DNA of 64,000 nucleotides from an uncultured Alphaproteobacteria bacterium (GTDB lineage Bacteria > Pseudomonadota > Alphaproteobacteria > UBA3830): positions 1 through 64,000 of the forward strand of contig CALXQQ010000033.1 in NCBI GenBank assembly GCA_944390775.1, written 5' to 3'. A program made the position numbers and the translations under genes. The notes under the pieces were generated by a model. The model was not told the origin of the DNA and did no database searches. It saw only the letters and a list, made by a program, of their open reading frames with translations. Below, piece by piece: positions 49,149 through 60,340 of the stretch (its first letter is position 1; each line of letters begins with the position of its first letter).

Positions 49149-49472
49149 ATGAAAAACATGGTAAATTTACTGAAAATTATGGTTTCGGTGGTATTGGTTG
49201 GACACAGTGTTTCCTATGGAGATATGAGAGTGTTGCGTATCAGTGAGGACAATAAAGTGTTTGTTCCCGTATCTGATGGGCAGCATGCGCTTTGGAGTGC
49301 AGTTTTGCAGAATGGTGACAAGGGCTGTGCACAGGAGATTGTTAACTGCTTTCCGAAAAAGGGGAAATCTGAGGTTATTTTGGATGGTGAGGGGCTTACA
49401 GGTTCATCAGTTTTACGCTGCAAGTTTTCCAATGGTGCGGAAGTAGAGTTTTCTCTATTATCGAGCAAGTGA
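49149..49472 (+). CDS. Small exported protein
   Basis: 107 aa, not recognised. Signal peptide at about residues 1-24 (Lys-rich start, hydrophobic core, ending SYG). The mature part of about 83 residues is predicted beta-rich, with three Cys (GCAQEIVNC and LRCKF). GAGGAG precedes ATG. It has its own promoter and stands between folC and glyQ. Function unknown; a periplasmic or secreted small protein. Confidence 0.75.
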   Translation: MKNMVNLLKIMVSVVLVGHSVSYGDMRVLRISEDNKVFVPVSDGQHALWSAVLQNGDKGCAQEIVNCFPKKGKSEVILDGEGLTGSSVLRCKFSNGAEVEFSLLSSK

Positions 49473-49538
49473 CTTTTTGAGAATTCTAACATGTGATATA
49501 GTTATCCCTGTGATTACCGTGAATTGTGGAGTAAGTTG

Positions 49539-50393
49539 ATGGGGTTGCAGGGTATAATTTTTGAGTTACAGCGCTATTGGAGTGATTGTGGTTGCGCTGT
49601 TTTGCAGCCATATGATATGGAAGTTGGTGCAGGGACGTTCAGTCCGAATACTTTTTTACGAGCTTTGGGCAAGAAACCTTGGAGAGCTCTGTATGTTCAG
49701 CCTTCGCGACGTCCAGCAGACGGTCGGTATGGTGAGAATCCGAATCGTGTACAAAAGCATCATCAATTTCAGGTGGTATTGAAGCCATCTCCTGATAACA
49801 TTCAAGAATTATATTTAAAGAGTCTTGCTGCTATTGGTATAGATTCTCGTTTACATGACATACGCTTTGTTGAGGATGATTGGGAGAGTCCGACACTAGG
49901 TGCTGCCGGATTAGGCTGGGAAGTTTGGTGCGACGGCATGGAAATAACTCAGTTTACTTATTTTCAGCAGGTTGGTGGTATTACATGTAGCCCTGTTACA
50001 GTTGAGTTGACCTATGGACTTGAACGACTAGCAATGTTTTTGCAATCAGTTGATAATGTGTATGATCTTAATTGGAATGGGAGAGAAGGATCAGAAAAGA
50101 TTACGTATGGTGATATTTTCTTGCAACAAGAAGTAGAATTTTCTCGTTATTCATTTGAGTATGCGGATGTAGAAAAACTGCAGCAACATTTTTCTGATGC
50201 GGAGAACGAATGTCGCAATTTGTTAAATGCGGGTCTTGTATTGCCTGCTTATGATCAGTGTATTAAGGCGAGTCATCTTTTCAATTTAATGGATGCTCGT
50301 GGAGCTCTGAGTGTTGCTGAACGAGCGGAGCGCATAGCGCGTATTAGAGCATTAGCTAAGGCATGTTGTGAAGCGCAGGTGAATCATGGATAA
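49539..50393 (+). CDS. glyQ: Glycyl-tRNA synthetase alpha subunit
   Basis: 284 aa. Catalytic class II subunit of the alpha2beta2 enzyme that charges tRNA-Gly. [19 protein letters not shown] opens it, followed by [20 protein letters not shown] and the motif region [18 protein letters not shown] (about 59-76). ATG 49539 with GGAG 7 nt upstream was preferred over a TTG at 49524. Overlaps glyS by 8 nt. Confidence 0.97.
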   Translation: MGLQGIIFELQRYWSDCGCAVLQPYDMEVGAGTFSPNTFLRALGKKPWRALYVQPSRRPADGRYGENPNRVQKHHQFQVVLKPSPDNIQELYLKSLAAIGIDSRLHDIRFVEDDWESPTLGAAGLGWEVWCDGMEITQFTYFQQVGGITCSPVTVELTYGLERLAMFLQSVDNVYDLNWNGREGSEKITYGDIFLQQEVEFSRYSFEYADVEKLQQHFSDAENECRNLLNAGLVLPAYDQCIKASHLFNLMDARGALSVAERAERIARIRALAKACCEAQVNHG

Positions 50394-52359
50394 TTTTTTA
50401 TTAGAGATTTTGGTAGAGGAAATTCCTGCTCGATTTCAAGGTAAGGTGCGTCAAGATTTTGAGCAATTGTTGATCGCGGGATTAGAGGCAGCATGTGTAA
50501 AATATGATAATGTTCGCACTTTTATAACGCCTCGTCGTATTGTTGCTGTTGCGAAGTTGGAGTCAGAGACAGTTGCATTTGTGGAAGAGAAAAAAGGTCC
50601 ACAAATTAGTGCATCTTCGGAGGTAATAAACAAGTTTTTGGTTGCTAATAACATTAGCCGAGAAAATTGTGTAGAGAAAGAAGTGAATGGTAAGACTTTT
50701 CTCTATGCGCAGTTAGATCATGCCAGTCGCAGAACAGCGGATGTTTTGCCAGATATAATTTGCAATGCGATTCGACAGATCCCTTGGGCGCGGGCTATGC
50801 ATTGGGGGGAACATACCTTTCATTTTGTTAGACCCTTGAGACAGTTGTTTGGTTTGTTTAATGGCGATGTCTTGTCTTTTAGTTTGCAAGAGATAGGGGT
50901 GTCGTCCTGTGATCATACGGTTGGTCACCGTTTTTTGGCTCCGCAGGCGATTTATCCGCGTACACCAGATGACTATTTTACACAGATTGGTTCAGCATTT
51001 GTTATTGTGGATCAGAATGAAAGAAAGAATAAAATTGCGGATCAATTAAAAAAAATATCCGCTCAAATTACAGATGATTTGTTGGATGAAGTAACGGGTC
51101 TGGTTGAATATCCTGTTGTGCTGGTGGGTCATATTCCGGAGCAATATATGTCTTTGCCCAGAGAAGTTATTGTTACTCCGATGAAGGTGCATCAGAAATA
51201 TTTTCCTATAGTTGAGAATGGGGAATTAGCGCCTAAATTTGCGATTGTTGCGAATAATATTGCTGCCGATGGTGGTGCTACGATTATTAACGGTAACGAA
51301 CGTGTACTGAATGCACGTCTTAGTGATGCGCTATTCTTTTTTGATGTTGATCGTAAAAAGCATTTGGTTAGTTACAGAGAGAATTTGCGAAAAATAGTTT
51401 TTCAGGAACAATTAGGAACGGTGTTGGATCGTACGGATCGCATAGCGTCAGTATGCGGATATCTATGTGATTTGATTCGTACTCCGTTGTTATCATCGAA
51501 TACGCGAGATCTTTTGGTTCGTACAGCTGAGCTGGCAAAGTGTGATTTATCGACTAATATGGTCGGGGAATTTCCGGAGTTACAGGGAATTATGGGCAGT
51601 TATTATGCCAAGCTTGATGGTGAGGATCAGTGTGTATGCGATGCGATACGTGATCAATATAGTACAGCCGATGATATTGAGACTATTTTCAGTGCGCTAT
51701 ATTTCATGGCAGATCAACTTGAATTGATCGTTGCATTTTTCTCTATAGGAAAAGAACCAACTGGCTCGAAGGATCCATTTGCGTTACGTAGAGCAGCCAT
51801 AGGTGTGTTAAAAATAATTCGGAAATTTGATTTATCGTTGGATTTATTGCAATTGGTCAGATGGATTGCTGAAAATTTATTTTCTGCGGATGTTTCGGTT
51901 CCTGTTCGCGTAATAAATTTCATATTTGATCGTCTAAGGGTCATGTTGAAGAATGAAAATATTCCTCATGACATTATAGATCTTATGTTGAAACGCAATG
52001 ATGATGTAGCGTTGGTATGCAAAAGAGCGTCAGTGTGGTGTCGCCATGTAGATGAGATAAATCGTTGGAGTGATTGTATTAAGCGGATACAAAACATAGT
52101 AGCTGATAATGTTGATACAACGTTGGACACTGCGTTGTTGCGAGAACCTGCTGAAATTGATCTATTTAATTCACTGAATTCCTACAGAAAATTGGACAGT
52201 ACGGTTAGTGATGATTCTGTTACTCAGCAGTTAAAAGCCATGATAGAGCTAGAAAAGGTTGTGACGGTATTTTTTGATGAAATATTGGTTAATAGTCCGG
52301 ATAAGGATTTACGTAAGAATCGTATTAACCTATTAACATCCGTGTTGCAAGCGCTATGA
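50386..52359 (+). CDS. glyS: Glycyl-tRNA synthetase beta subunit
   Basis: 657 aa, slightly shorter than the usual 690. tRNA-binding partner of GlyQ. The conserved [12 protein letters not shown] start, an ITPRRI-type segment near residue 46, and the [17 protein letters not shown] motif (about residues 460-476) are visible. Its start overlaps the glyQ stop, so subunit synthesis is coupled. Confidence 0.97.
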   Translation: MDNFLLEILVEEIPARFQGKVRQDFEQLLIAGLEAACVKYDNVRTFITPRRIVAVAKLESETVAFVEEKKGPQISASSEVINKFLVANNISRENCVEKEVNGKTFLYAQLDHASRRTADVLPDIICNAIRQIPWARAMHWGEHTFHFVRPLRQLFGLFNGDVLSFSLQEIGVSSCDHTVGHRFLAPQAIYPRTPDDYFTQIGSAFVIVDQNERKNKIADQLKKISAQITDDLLDEVTGLVEYPVVLVGHIPEQYMSLPREVIVTPMKVHQKYFPIVENGELAPKFAIVANNIAADGGATIINGNERVLNARLSDALFFFDVDRKKHLVSYRENLRKIVFQEQLGTVLDRTDRIASVCGYLCDLIRTPLLSSNTRDLLVRTAELAKCDLSTNMVGEFPELQGIMGSYYAKLDGEDQCVCDAIRDQYSTADDIETIFSALYFMADQLELIVAFFSIGKEPTGSKDPFALRRAAIGVLKIIRKFDLSLDLLQLVRWIAENLFSADVSVPVRVINFIFDRLRVMLKNENIPHDIIDLMLKRNDDVALVCKRASVWCRHVDEINRWSDCIKRIQNIVADNVDTTLDTALLREPAEIDLFNSLNSYRKLDSTVSDDSVTQQLKAMIELEKVVTVFFDEILVNSPDKDLRKNRINLLTSVLQAL

Positions 52360-52436
52360 TGTTTTTCTGAGTTTGTAGGGATTGGTGTATTTTGCTTTGT
52401 TAGCGTCGGTGATGTGCGAAAAAAATGGGGCTGTGT

Positions 52437-53813
52437 ATGGATTTGTTGATATATAATTCATTAACGAACAAAGAAGAGATTTTTGAGCCAATAGAACCAG
52501 ACAATATAAGATTATATGTTTGTGGGCCTACGGTTTATGCAAGTCCGCATATTGGCAATGCAAGACCTTTAGTGATATTTGACGTTTTATTTAGGTTATT
52601 GAAAACGCTGTATCAGAATGTCACATATGTACGTAATTTAACGGATATTGATGATAAGATTAACAAACGCGCTCGTGAAGAAGGCATTACTATTAGAGAT
52701 TTAACTGACAGAGTTATAGGTGAATTTCATACTAATACTAACAAGCTGAATTTATTACCTGTTACGCATGAGCCTCGTGCGACATTCCATATTGATGATA
52801 TGATCAATATCATTCAGGATCTATTGAATAACGGGTATGCCTATCAAGCTGATGGTCATGTTTTATTTCGAGTGAACAGGCTAGAGAATTATGGTGTGTT
52901 GTCGAAACGCAGCACAGAAGACATGATTGCTGGGAGTAGGGTAGAGGTGGCTCCGTACAAAGAATATCCTATGGATTTTGTTTTGTGGAAGCCTTCGGAT
53001 GAAGGAATGCCTGCATGGGATAGTCCGTTTGGTAAAGGGCGACCGGGATGGCATATTGAATGTTCTGCGATGAGTCATCGTTATTTAGGTAAACAATTTG
53101 ATATTCATGCGGGTGGTCAAGATTTAATTTTTCCTCATCATGAAAACGAGATGGCTCAGAATTTTGGTGCATTTGGTTGTACGATGGCTCGTTATTGGAT
53201 TCACAATGGCATGCTGGTTGTTAACGGACAAAAGATGTCCAAATCGATAGGGAATATTGTAGGTTTAGATGAGGCATTATCTCGTTATGATGGTGAAGTT
53301 ATTCGCTATGCATTGCTGAGTACACAATATCGAAAGACTCTCAATTGGACGGAACAGTTATTGCAGCAAGGCACTCAATTTTTGAATCGTCTTTATGGGG
53401 CTATGAAACGAGCCAAGAATGATCTGCGATTAGACGACATACATTATGATGACGGAGGAGTACAAACAGCGCTGTGTCACGATTTGAATACGCCCTTGGC
53501 GTTGCAACGTTTGCATGAGTTATCGAATGCAATTTACAGTGAGGAAGATCAAGATCAGATTGATTTATTATGTGCAAAATTGAAAAAATCTGCTTTCTTA
53601 CTTGGATTATTAGCAAAATCTCCGGCGGAATGGTTTAATGAAGGCACAGAGATTTCTCCAAGTGAAATAGAAGAGCTTCTGGAAAAAAGGCTCATTGCGA
53701 AGAGAGAGAAGAATTACGAATTGGCAGATAGTATTCGCAAGCACTTATTGAGTAAAAACATAATTATTGAAGATACTAGAGATGGTTCTACGTGGCGTGT
53801 CGACAGAAACTAG
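52437..53813 (+). CDS. cysS: Cysteinyl-tRNA synthetase
   Basis: 458 aa, class I. Charges tRNA-Cys. YVCGPTVYASPHIGNARPL (about residues 28-46) contains the zinc Cys and the HIGH-type motif; a zinc-site ECSAMSHRYLG and HHENEMAQ follow, and KMSKSIGN lies near residue 265. ATG 52437 with GGGG upstream was chosen over 52425. The gene ends in a TAG that overlaps the mnmA stop on the other strand. Confidence 0.97.
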   Translation: MDLLIYNSLTNKEEIFEPIEPDNIRLYVCGPTVYASPHIGNARPLVIFDVLFRLLKTLYQNVTYVRNLTDIDDKINKRAREEGITIRDLTDRVIGEFHTNTNKLNLLPVTHEPRATFHIDDMINIIQDLLNNGYAYQADGHVLFRVNRLENYGVLSKRSTEDMIAGSRVEVAPYKEYPMDFVLWKPSDEGMPAWDSPFGKGRPGWHIECSAMSHRYLGKQFDIHAGGQDLIFPHHENEMAQNFGAFGCTMARYWIHNGMLVVNGQKMSKSIGNIVGLDEALSRYDGEVIRYALLSTQYRKTLNWTEQLLQQGTQFLNRLYGAMKRAKNDLRLDDIHYDDGGVQTALCHDLNTPLALQRLHELSNAIYSEEDQDQIDLLCAKLKKSAFLLGLLAKSPAEWFNEGTEISPSEIEELLEKRLIAKREKNYELADSIRKHLLSKNIIIEDTRDGSTWRVDRN

Positions 53814-54877
53814 CAGGAACAACGACAATTTGTACATCCGTTGCATGTTCGTTTTGATGCGAGATTGATCATTCCTCCACCAATGACCAAATCGTCTTTA
53901 TAAAATACGCAATGTTGACCTGGAGCGATTGCTGTTTCCGGATGCTTGAGTTGTACATAATAAATTCCATGTTCATTTACTTGTACATTTCCTTCTAATA
54001 CAGGAGAAGAAGAGCGTATTTTTACTGAACATTCTCCTGAAAATTTTTCGTTAATAAAGCGCACGTCTTCCAGCCAAATTATTTGGGTTGCTAATTGATC
54101 ACGTGTTGCAACTATTACGGTATTCTTGTTCGCATCTAATGATTTAACATACATAGGTTGGGATGCAGATATACCGAGTCCTTTACGCTGACCTATAGTG
54201 TAATTTATGATTCCCTGATGAGATCCTAAGCATTTACCATCTTCTGATACTATTGAACCGGGTTCAGGTTTTATGTGCGAATTCTGTAATATAAAGTCAT
54301 GGTATTTCCCAGTCGGGACGAAACAAATATCCTGGCTATCTTGTTTCTGAGCGACTGGTATGGATGCTTCTTGCGCAATTTGACGTACATGCTTTTTTGA
54401 AAATTCTCCAAGAGGAAAGTGCGTAAGTCTTAGTATGTCAGGAGATATCGAATACAGAAAATAACTTTGATCTTTGCTGGGATCCAGCGCTTTTCTCAAT
54501 TTTATATATCCGTCTTCAGTGGTTAGCCGAGCGTAATGTCCTGTGACAATATAATCAGCATTATATTGTTGGCGAATTTTTTCTAAGAACACAAACTTCA
54601 TATTGCGATTGCAAATGACACACGGATTTGGTGTAAGGCCTTTGCAATAAGATTCTATAAAATTGCGAATAACCTTGTTTTCAAATTGCGCTCTACAATC
54701 TTCTATATGCAATGGTATCCGTAGGTGTTCAGCAACACGTGATGCATCATCAGCCGAAGAATCCTTATGCAACAACAGGCTACAGCCTATTACATCGTAA
54801 CCTTGCTGTTGCATAATCAAAGCAGACGTAGCGCTATCCACTCCTCCGGATAGACCAACTATACATTTTTTAGCCAC
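53810..54877 (-). CDS. mnmA: tRNA-specific 2-thiouridylase
   Basis: 355 aa. Adds sulfur to U34 of tRNA-Lys, Glu and Gln. PP-loop LSGGVDSATSA (about residues 9-19), catalytic Cys in NPCVICNRNMKF (about 83-95) and second Cys in DSQDICFVPTG (about 192-202). The C-terminus ends in a Cys-rich CNGCTNCRCSC tail. Last gene of the manB-dnaG-rpoD-fdx-mnmA operon. Confidence 0.97.
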   Translation of the reverse strand: MAKKCIVGLSGGVDSATSALIMQQQGYDVIGCSLLLHKDSSADDASRVAEHLRIPLHIEDCRAQFENKVIRNFIESYCKGLTPNPCVICNRNMKFVFLEKIRQQYNADYIVTGHYARLTTEDGYIKLRKALDPSKDQSYFLYSISPDILRLTHFPLGEFSKKHVRQIAQEASIPVAQKQDSQDICFVPTGKYHDFILQNSHIKPEPGSIVSEDGKCLGSHQGIINYTIGQRKGLGISASQPMYVKSLDANKNTVIVATRDQLATQIIWLEDVRFINEKFSGECSVKIRSSSPVLEGNVQVNEHGIYYVQLKHPETAIAPGQHCVFYKDDLVIGGGMINLASKRTCNGCTNCRCSC

Positions 54878-54889
54878 CTATATGCCTCA

Positions 54890-55189
54890 TTATGGAATGC
54901 GTATTTTCAGTCCGTTTAGTTTTTCATTTAGAACAAGTTGACATGCAAGTCGGGAACACATTTTCAATCCGCTAGCGTTATCCAATGTATCATTTTCTTG
55001 TTCTGTGATCTCTGGGAGATCATCTAGCATGTTTTCAACATATATATGACAAGTTCCGCATACTCCAAATCCTTCGCAGTTTGCGCGAAGAGGAACTCTG
55101 TTGCGTTCTGCAACTTGTAACACGGTTTCTCCTGGCGAAAACGTTGCGCGTACTTCTTGATCATTCTTTAGTAAAAATATTATTTCCAT
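54890..55189 (-). CDS. 2Fe-2S ferredoxin
   Basis: 99 aa. Adrenodoxin-type ferredoxin; the ligands C38, C44, C47 and C83 fit the C-x5-C-x2-C...C pattern (CEGFGVCGTC, later LACQ). This class passes electrons in iron-sulfur cluster assembly or to redox enzymes. No isc genes are adjacent. It sits 1 nt after rpoD and 12 nt before mnmA in one operon; a link to thiolation in mnmA is only suggested by position. Confidence 0.93.
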   Translation of the reverse strand: MEIIFLLKNDQEVRATFSPGETVLQVAERNRVPLRANCEGFGVCGTCHIYVENMLDDLPEITEQENDTLDNASGLKMCSRLACQLVLNEKLNGLKIRIP

Positions 55190-55190
55190 T

Positions 55191-56999
55191 CTATGCCTCC
55201 AAAAAACTCTTTAGTCTACGTGATCTGCTTGGATGTTTCAATTTTCTAAGTGCTTTCGCCTCTATTTGGCGAATACGTTCACGAGTAACAGAAAATTGTT
55301 GTCCAACCTCTTCCAATGTATGATCAGTGTTCATGCCAATTCCAAAGCGCATGCGTAACACACGTTCTTCACGAGGAGTGAGGCTCGCCAAAACTAGGGT
55401 AGTTGTTTCCTTTAAATTGGCGTTCACTGCAGATTCTACCGGTAATGCAATGTTTTTATCTTCTATGAAATCTCCCAAATGCGAATCGTCTTCATCCCCA
55501 ACTGGAGCTTCTAAGCTGACCGGTTCTTTTGCGATCTTTAGTACCTTGCGTACTTTATCAATAGGCATGTGTAACCGTTGAGCTAATTCTTCAGGGCCTG
55601 GCTCATGTCCGGTTTCATTGAGTATCTGGCGAGATGTTCGGACAATTTTATTGATCGTTTCGATCATATGAACAGGAATTCTGATAGTACGTGCCTGATC
55701 AGCAATCGATCTGGTTATTGCCTGACGAATCCACCATGTGGCATAGGTGGAAAATTTATATCCACGCCTATATTCAAATTTATCGACAGCTTTCATTAGA
55801 CCAATATTTCCTTCTTGAATTAGATCTAAAAACTGCAAGCCACGATTTGTGTATTTCTTTGCTATTGATATGACTAACCTAAGATTGGCTTCAATCATTT
55901 CCTTTTTCGCACGACTTGTTTCTCTCTCACCTCGTTGAATTCCTACAACAATTTTTCTGAATTTATTTATAGGAAGCGAAACTTCTTTTTCAATATTTTG
56001 AACCAGTTCTTGCTGTGCGGATAATTCCTTTCTGCATATCTTATTAAATTGCTGTCCATCTTTAGTTTTTAGTTGGAAAGCAAGAAGATCGCTTTCATGT
56101 GCTTGATACTCTTTCAGGAATGCTTCACGACTAATGCCATGCTCTTGCGCAAGTTTTAACAGCTCGGTTTCTCCTTTAATTAAATTGCGATGTAACTGGT
56201 ACAAATTTTCACACAGCTGATTAATGCTTTTGCTGTTGAGATTCAGTTCTTGTACAGTAGCGACAAGATCTTGATGGAACTTAAGCGCATTACGCTTGTC
56301 CGTAGCAGCTCTTTCGTAGAGATCTATAGATTTTTCGAAGAGAGATAAAATTCCAGGCAGAATGTTTTCTTCATCTTTATTGATGTTGCATTCTTCATCT
56401 GTCTCATCAAGGTTTTCATCGTCGAAAGACGAATCTCCCATTTTATCTGATGCTCCCGTATCAAGCTGTACAACATCACGCAGCATGATTTTGTGGCTCT
56501 GTAGGTCTGTCATCCATTGATCAAATTGAGAAAAGGTCTTCGGACAATTACACAAACCACTGATGACTTCCTGCATACCATGTTCTATACGTTTTGCTAA
56601 TTCGATTTCTCCGTCACGTGACAATAGTTCAACACTACCCATCTCACGCAAGTACATGCGTACTGGATCATCTGTGTGCAATAAGTCCTCATTACCGATG
56701 TTAATTGCAGCGTCATCTTCATTTACCTTATTAGGTAAGTTTTCTCCTTGAAAAGTTTCAGCATCTTCTGCTTCTATTAGTTGGATGCCCATATCTGTTA
56801 TGCTGGACATCGCTATATCTAGCTTATCGGTAGAAAACTTCTCTTTGGGAAGTGCATCGTTTAGTTCATCATAGGTGATATATCCTCTTTCTTTACCCAA
56901 GAGCAACAATTTTTTAAATTCTATTTCTTCTGCCTCTGAAGAAAAATCATTAACTGTTTCTTCCGGAATATTTTTTAAAACTTCTACAGGTATCGCCAT
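55191..56999 (-). CDS. rpoD: RNA polymerase sigma factor RpoD (sigma70)
   Basis: 602 aa. Housekeeping sigma. Region 1.1 (1-85), region 1.2 with [20 protein letters not shown], a non-conserved insert (about 170-350), regions 2-3 with [18 protein letters not shown] and [13 protein letters not shown], and the region 4 helix-turn-helix [20 protein letters not shown]. It would read the TTGACA/TATAAT-type promoters found in this window. The dnaG-rpoD pairing is classical; here fdx and mnmA follow. Confidence 0.98.
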   Translation of the reverse strand: MAIPVEVLKNIPEETVNDFSSEAEEIEFKKLLLLGKERGYITYDELNDALPKEKFSTDKLDIAMSSITDMGIQLIEAEDAETFQGENLPNKVNEDDAAINIGNEDLLHTDDPVRMYLREMGSVELLSRDGEIELAKRIEHGMQEVISGLCNCPKTFSQFDQWMTDLQSHKIMLRDVVQLDTGASDKMGDSSFDDENLDETDEECNINKDEENILPGILSLFEKSIDLYERAATDKRNALKFHQDLVATVQELNLNSKSINQLCENLYQLHRNLIKGETELLKLAQEHGISREAFLKEYQAHESDLLAFQLKTKDGQQFNKICRKELSAQQELVQNIEKEVSLPINKFRKIVVGIQRGERETSRAKKEMIEANLRLVISIAKKYTNRGLQFLDLIQEGNIGLMKAVDKFEYRRGYKFSTYATWWIRQAITRSIADQARTIRIPVHMIETINKIVRTSRQILNETGHEPGPEELAQRLHMPIDKVRKVLKIAKEPVSLEAPVGDEDDSHLGDFIEDKNIALPVESAVNANLKETTTLVLASLTPREERVLRMRFGIGMNTDHTLEEVGQQFSVTRERIRQIEAKALRKLKHPSRSRRLKSFLEA

Positions 57000-57005
57000 A
57001 ATAAT

Positions 57006-58748
57006 TTACTCCTTACGTTGATATAAACTTTTCATCTCTTCTTTTTTCAAAGACTTGAGTTTTTCCCAATCACTAGCAGAAAGTGTCGTTTCTAGTGACT
57101 GAGATACTGCTCTCAATTCTTGTTTAATCGACGGACGCATATGCAGCATACGTAACAACTCTCGTGCTCCATCCAATGCATCCTCATCACTACTATCTAC
57201 TCCAGCAAAACGCGCGAATACTATAACATCATCAGTCATCTTTTTTATATCATTTCTTACATCCTCAATGAATGTAGAAAAAGAACTCTCAGAGCTCTGC
57301 TGATAACAATTCGTTATTTCTCTTATAATATTTTGTAAGGTTTTATCTTTGAATTCTATCTTGACCAAATCCTCCAACAGTACATCTATAATATAAGGGT
57401 GGTTAACGAGAGTCACAACAAAAATTTTTTCTAATCTTGCATCAGCCGACATTACAGGAGATATTTTCGCGCACGAAGAAGACAAATGAGACGATTTTTT
57501 GGGATAAAAAAGTGCTCGCTTTCTATTAAAAATGTCCTGTTGATAAAAACTGCGTATTGCAGGATCATTAATTTGTTTCAATTTCTCACTGATTGTTTGT
57601 ACTACCGCAGCCTTTTGTTCAGGCGTGCTCGATGGATATAGATAAAATCCTCCGTCCCAAAGCCACTGAGCAAGCGGGACAGCTTTTTCCAGTATTTGAT
57701 CGAAAACAGCACGATTGTTGCTATTGACTAGCATGTCTGGATCGGTATCTTGTGGTAATTGCGCAAATCTGAATGATTTTCCTGCCTTTAAACATGATAA
57801 AATTTTATCAAGCCAGCGGTATGAAGCTTTGATTCCAGCCATATCTCCGTCTAAGCAAATAATGGGCGTATCATGTAAACGCCAACATAGATCAATTTGG
57901 GCTTCACTGATGGAAGTTCCAAGAGGCGCTATTGCTCCACCATAGCCCGCTTGATGCAGGGAAATTACATCAAGATATCCTTCCGTTAAAATAAGATGCT
58001 TAAATTTTTCTCTGCGGGCCACAGCATATCCGTACAGAAGATTGCTTTTACTATAGACAGGAGTTTCGGGAGAATTAATGTATTTTGCGCGATCTGATTT
58101 GACGATCAACCTTCCACCAAAACCTACACACCGAGATGAGCTATCTAGAATTGGAAAAATAAGACGGCCGCGAAAACGATTTGATATTCGATCGTTATAA
58201 TGAGAATTCAGAAAGACCCCAGTTTGCACAATGGTATCCTGCGAAAAATTTTTGCTGCGCAGAATTTCGAGAATTTCGTCATTTTCAGTGGCATATCCCA
58301 ATTGGAATTTTTGTCCATATTCTTCGGAAATGTTGCGAGATTGAAGATAACGTCTTGCGTCTGCTCCTCTATTTGTGTGCCATAATTGTTCATAGAAATA
58401 TTTTTGAATTATGTCGAGTGCTGCATATATTGCTTTATGTGGATTTGCTTCAACGATGTGCTGTTGAGGTCTCGGTATGCCGTATAGATCAGCAAGATAT
58501 TTAACGGCTTCTTTAAAATCAATTTTTTCGGTTGCTTGTACAAATGAAAAAATATCACCATGAGCACCGCATCCGAAACAATGATATCTTTCTTGTTGGG
58601 GAAATACTCTAAATGATCCAGTTTTTTCTCTATGAAAAGGACACAGTCCAATCCAGTCATTACCGGCTCGTTGCAAACGCACTTTTTTCGCAACCAGGTC
58701 ATATATATGGATTTTACTTTTCAATAGATCTGTAAAACTATCATGCAT
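57006..58748 (-). CDS. dnaG: DNA primase
   Basis: 580 aa. Makes RNA primers for replication. N-terminal zinc-binding domain CPFHREKTGSF and CFGCGAHGD (about 36-62), then the catalytic core with TOPRIM motifs EGYLDVISL (about 256-264) and LDGDMAG (about 296-302), and a shorter C-terminal DnaB-interaction region. It overlaps the end of the upstream mutase by 8 nt and lies 6 nt before rpoD. Confidence 0.97.
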   Translation of the reverse strand: MHDSFTDLLKSKIHIYDLVAKKVRLQRAGNDWIGLCPFHREKTGSFRVFPQQERYHCFGCGAHGDIFSFVQATEKIDFKEAVKYLADLYGIPRPQQHIVEANPHKAIYAALDIIQKYFYEQLWHTNRGADARRYLQSRNISEEYGQKFQLGYATENDEILEILRSKNFSQDTIVQTGVFLNSHYNDRISNRFRGRLIFPILDSSSRCVGFGGRLIVKSDRAKYINSPETPVYSKSNLLYGYAVARREKFKHLILTEGYLDVISLHQAGYGGAIAPLGTSISEAQIDLCWRLHDTPIICLDGDMAGIKASYRWLDKILSCLKAGKSFRFAQLPQDTDPDMLVNSNNRAVFDQILEKAVPLAQWLWDGGFYLYPSSTPEQKAAVVQTISEKLKQINDPAIRSFYQQDIFNRKRALFYPKKSSHLSSSCAKISPVMSADARLEKIFVVTLVNHPYIIDVLLEDLVKIEFKDKTLQNIIREITNCYQQSSESSFSTFIEDVRNDIKKMTDDVIVFARFAGVDSSDEDALDGARELLRMLHMRPSIKQELRAVSQSLETTLSASDWEKLKSLKKEEMKSLYQRKE

Positions 58749-60186
58749 TAGATAAAATTCCTGCGATGGATGGGATGTATACTTCTAAGTATTGCACGAT
58801 TTCTTGTTTCAACTGTTGCATATGTTCAGCGCTATCTGCTTCGAGTCGTAGCGACAAGGCGTTTTGTGTGTTGGACGCTCTGATGAGCCACCATCCATGT
58901 TCAGTAGTAACGCGTAGGCCATCAATTTCAGATAATGTCAGAGGTTGATTTTTTAGCGTTTTTCTTAATTCTTCTATTACGAAAAATTTTTCATTACAAT
59001 CGATTCTTAATTCAGGAGATACAAATCCACAAGGAATATTGCTAAATGCTTCGTGATCAGAGCTAAGAATTTCAAGGCATCTTAATGCTGCATATATGCC
59101 ATCATCAAATCCAAACCACCTATCCTTAAAGAAGAAATGACCACTCATCTCGCCAGCTAATAGTGCGCCTGTCGCTTTCATTCGCGCTTTTATAAAAGAA
59201 TGACCGGCTTTTTCCATGAGACCAATTCCACCATGCGTACGAATCGAGTCAAACAGTCGATTGCAGCATTTGACATCAGCTACAACTTGCGCGCCGGGAT
59301 TCTTTTGTAGGAAATTTTTCGCGAATACTTCCAGAACTTGATCACTATATAGCACTTGTCCTTCTTTGTTTACGACTGCGAGTCTGTCTCCATCGCTATC
59401 AAATGCGAAACCGATATCAAACTCATTGTGATTTACTAATCTGCATAAGGCATCGATATTTCCTGGTGTTGTGGGATCTGGCTGACGATTGGGAAATGTT
59501 CCATCCATTTCTTCAAATAACAGATGATGATAGCCCGGTATTTTCGCGCTTAGAGCCTTGATTATTGCACTTGTTGCGCCATTGCCAATATCCCACGCTA
59601 TTTTTAGATCGCTACTAAATGAAAAATCTGAGGTAAGATCCGCAATATAATTAGATGCAATTTTGTTCATTATTATTTCGCGCCCATTTCCGTCGTGGAA
59701 ATCGCGTTGCTCGATCATATCTCCTAATTTGCGAATATCATTACTGTAGAATGGATCTGTTCCAACGACTAGTTTGAACCCATTATAATCGGGCGGATTA
59801 TGGGAACCTGTTACCATGATGCCAGCATCTAACTGCAGCTTGTTGACGGTGTAGTACATAAGTGGGGTGTGACATGTTCCCAGGAATATCACTTCAGCAC
59901 CAGATTCTCGTAGGCCATTGGATAGATTTTGCGCTAATGACGGCGAAGAAATACGACAATCTAGTCCGACACATACTTTTTTCAGATTTTTTCGTACTAG
60001 ATATGTGCTGAATGCTCTGCCAATAAAATATGCATCTTGATCTGATAAGGTGTCATTGTAGATGCCACGAATATCATATTCTCTCAATATTTCCGGATTA
60101 AGTTTGTAAGTATTGGCTGAACTATCTGAATTTGTCTCTGCTGTGTCAGCACAGAAAAAACGCTTTATCTTATCAATGATCTCCAT
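58741..60186 (-). CDS. Phosphomannomutase/phosphoglucomutase
   Basis: 481 aa. Alpha-D-phosphohexomutase of the PMM/PGM (AlgC/ManB-like) subgroup. Supplies Man-1-P or Glc-1-P for envelope polysaccharides. REYDIRGIYND (about residues 35-45), the catalytic Ser in TGSHNPPDYNG (about 124-134), the Mg site FDSDGDR (about 260-266), and a C-terminal RASNTQNALSLR phosphate loop. A 30-residue N-terminal extension is poorly conserved. GGAGAAG lies before ATG. First gene of the operon with dnaG. Confidence 0.93.
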   Translation of the reverse strand: MEIIDKIKRFFCADTAETNSDSSANTYKLNPEILREYDIRGIYNDTLSDQDAYFIGRAFSTYLVRKNLKKVCVGLDCRISSPSLAQNLSNGLRESGAEVIFLGTCHTPLMYYTVNKLQLDAGIMVTGSHNPPDYNGFKLVVGTDPFYSNDIRKLGDMIEQRDFHDGNGREIIMNKIASNYIADLTSDFSFSSDLKIAWDIGNGATSAIIKALSAKIPGYHHLLFEEMDGTFPNRQPDPTTPGNIDALCRLVNHNEFDIGFAFDSDGDRLAVVNKEGQVLYSDQVLEVFAKNFLQKNPGAQVVADVKCCNRLFDSIRTHGGIGLMEKAGHSFIKARMKATGALLAGEMSGHFFFKDRWFGFDDGIYAALRCLEILSSDHEAFSNIPCGFVSPELRIDCNEKFFVIEELRKTLKNQPLTLSEIDGLRVTTEHGWWLIRASNTQNALSLRLEADSAEHMQQLKQEIVQYLEVYIPSIAGILSNA

Positions 60187-60340
60187 AGCTTCTCCATTTA
60201 CTACGCTGACATCGGAATATTACCATAGAGTGAGATGTAAAAAAATTACAAAACAGAGAATCTTCAGAAGTTTTTTACTTTTCTGTGCTTTTATTATATC
60301 TGAATACTGTTTTAGGCGTATTTATGGAGGAAGGTAGTAT

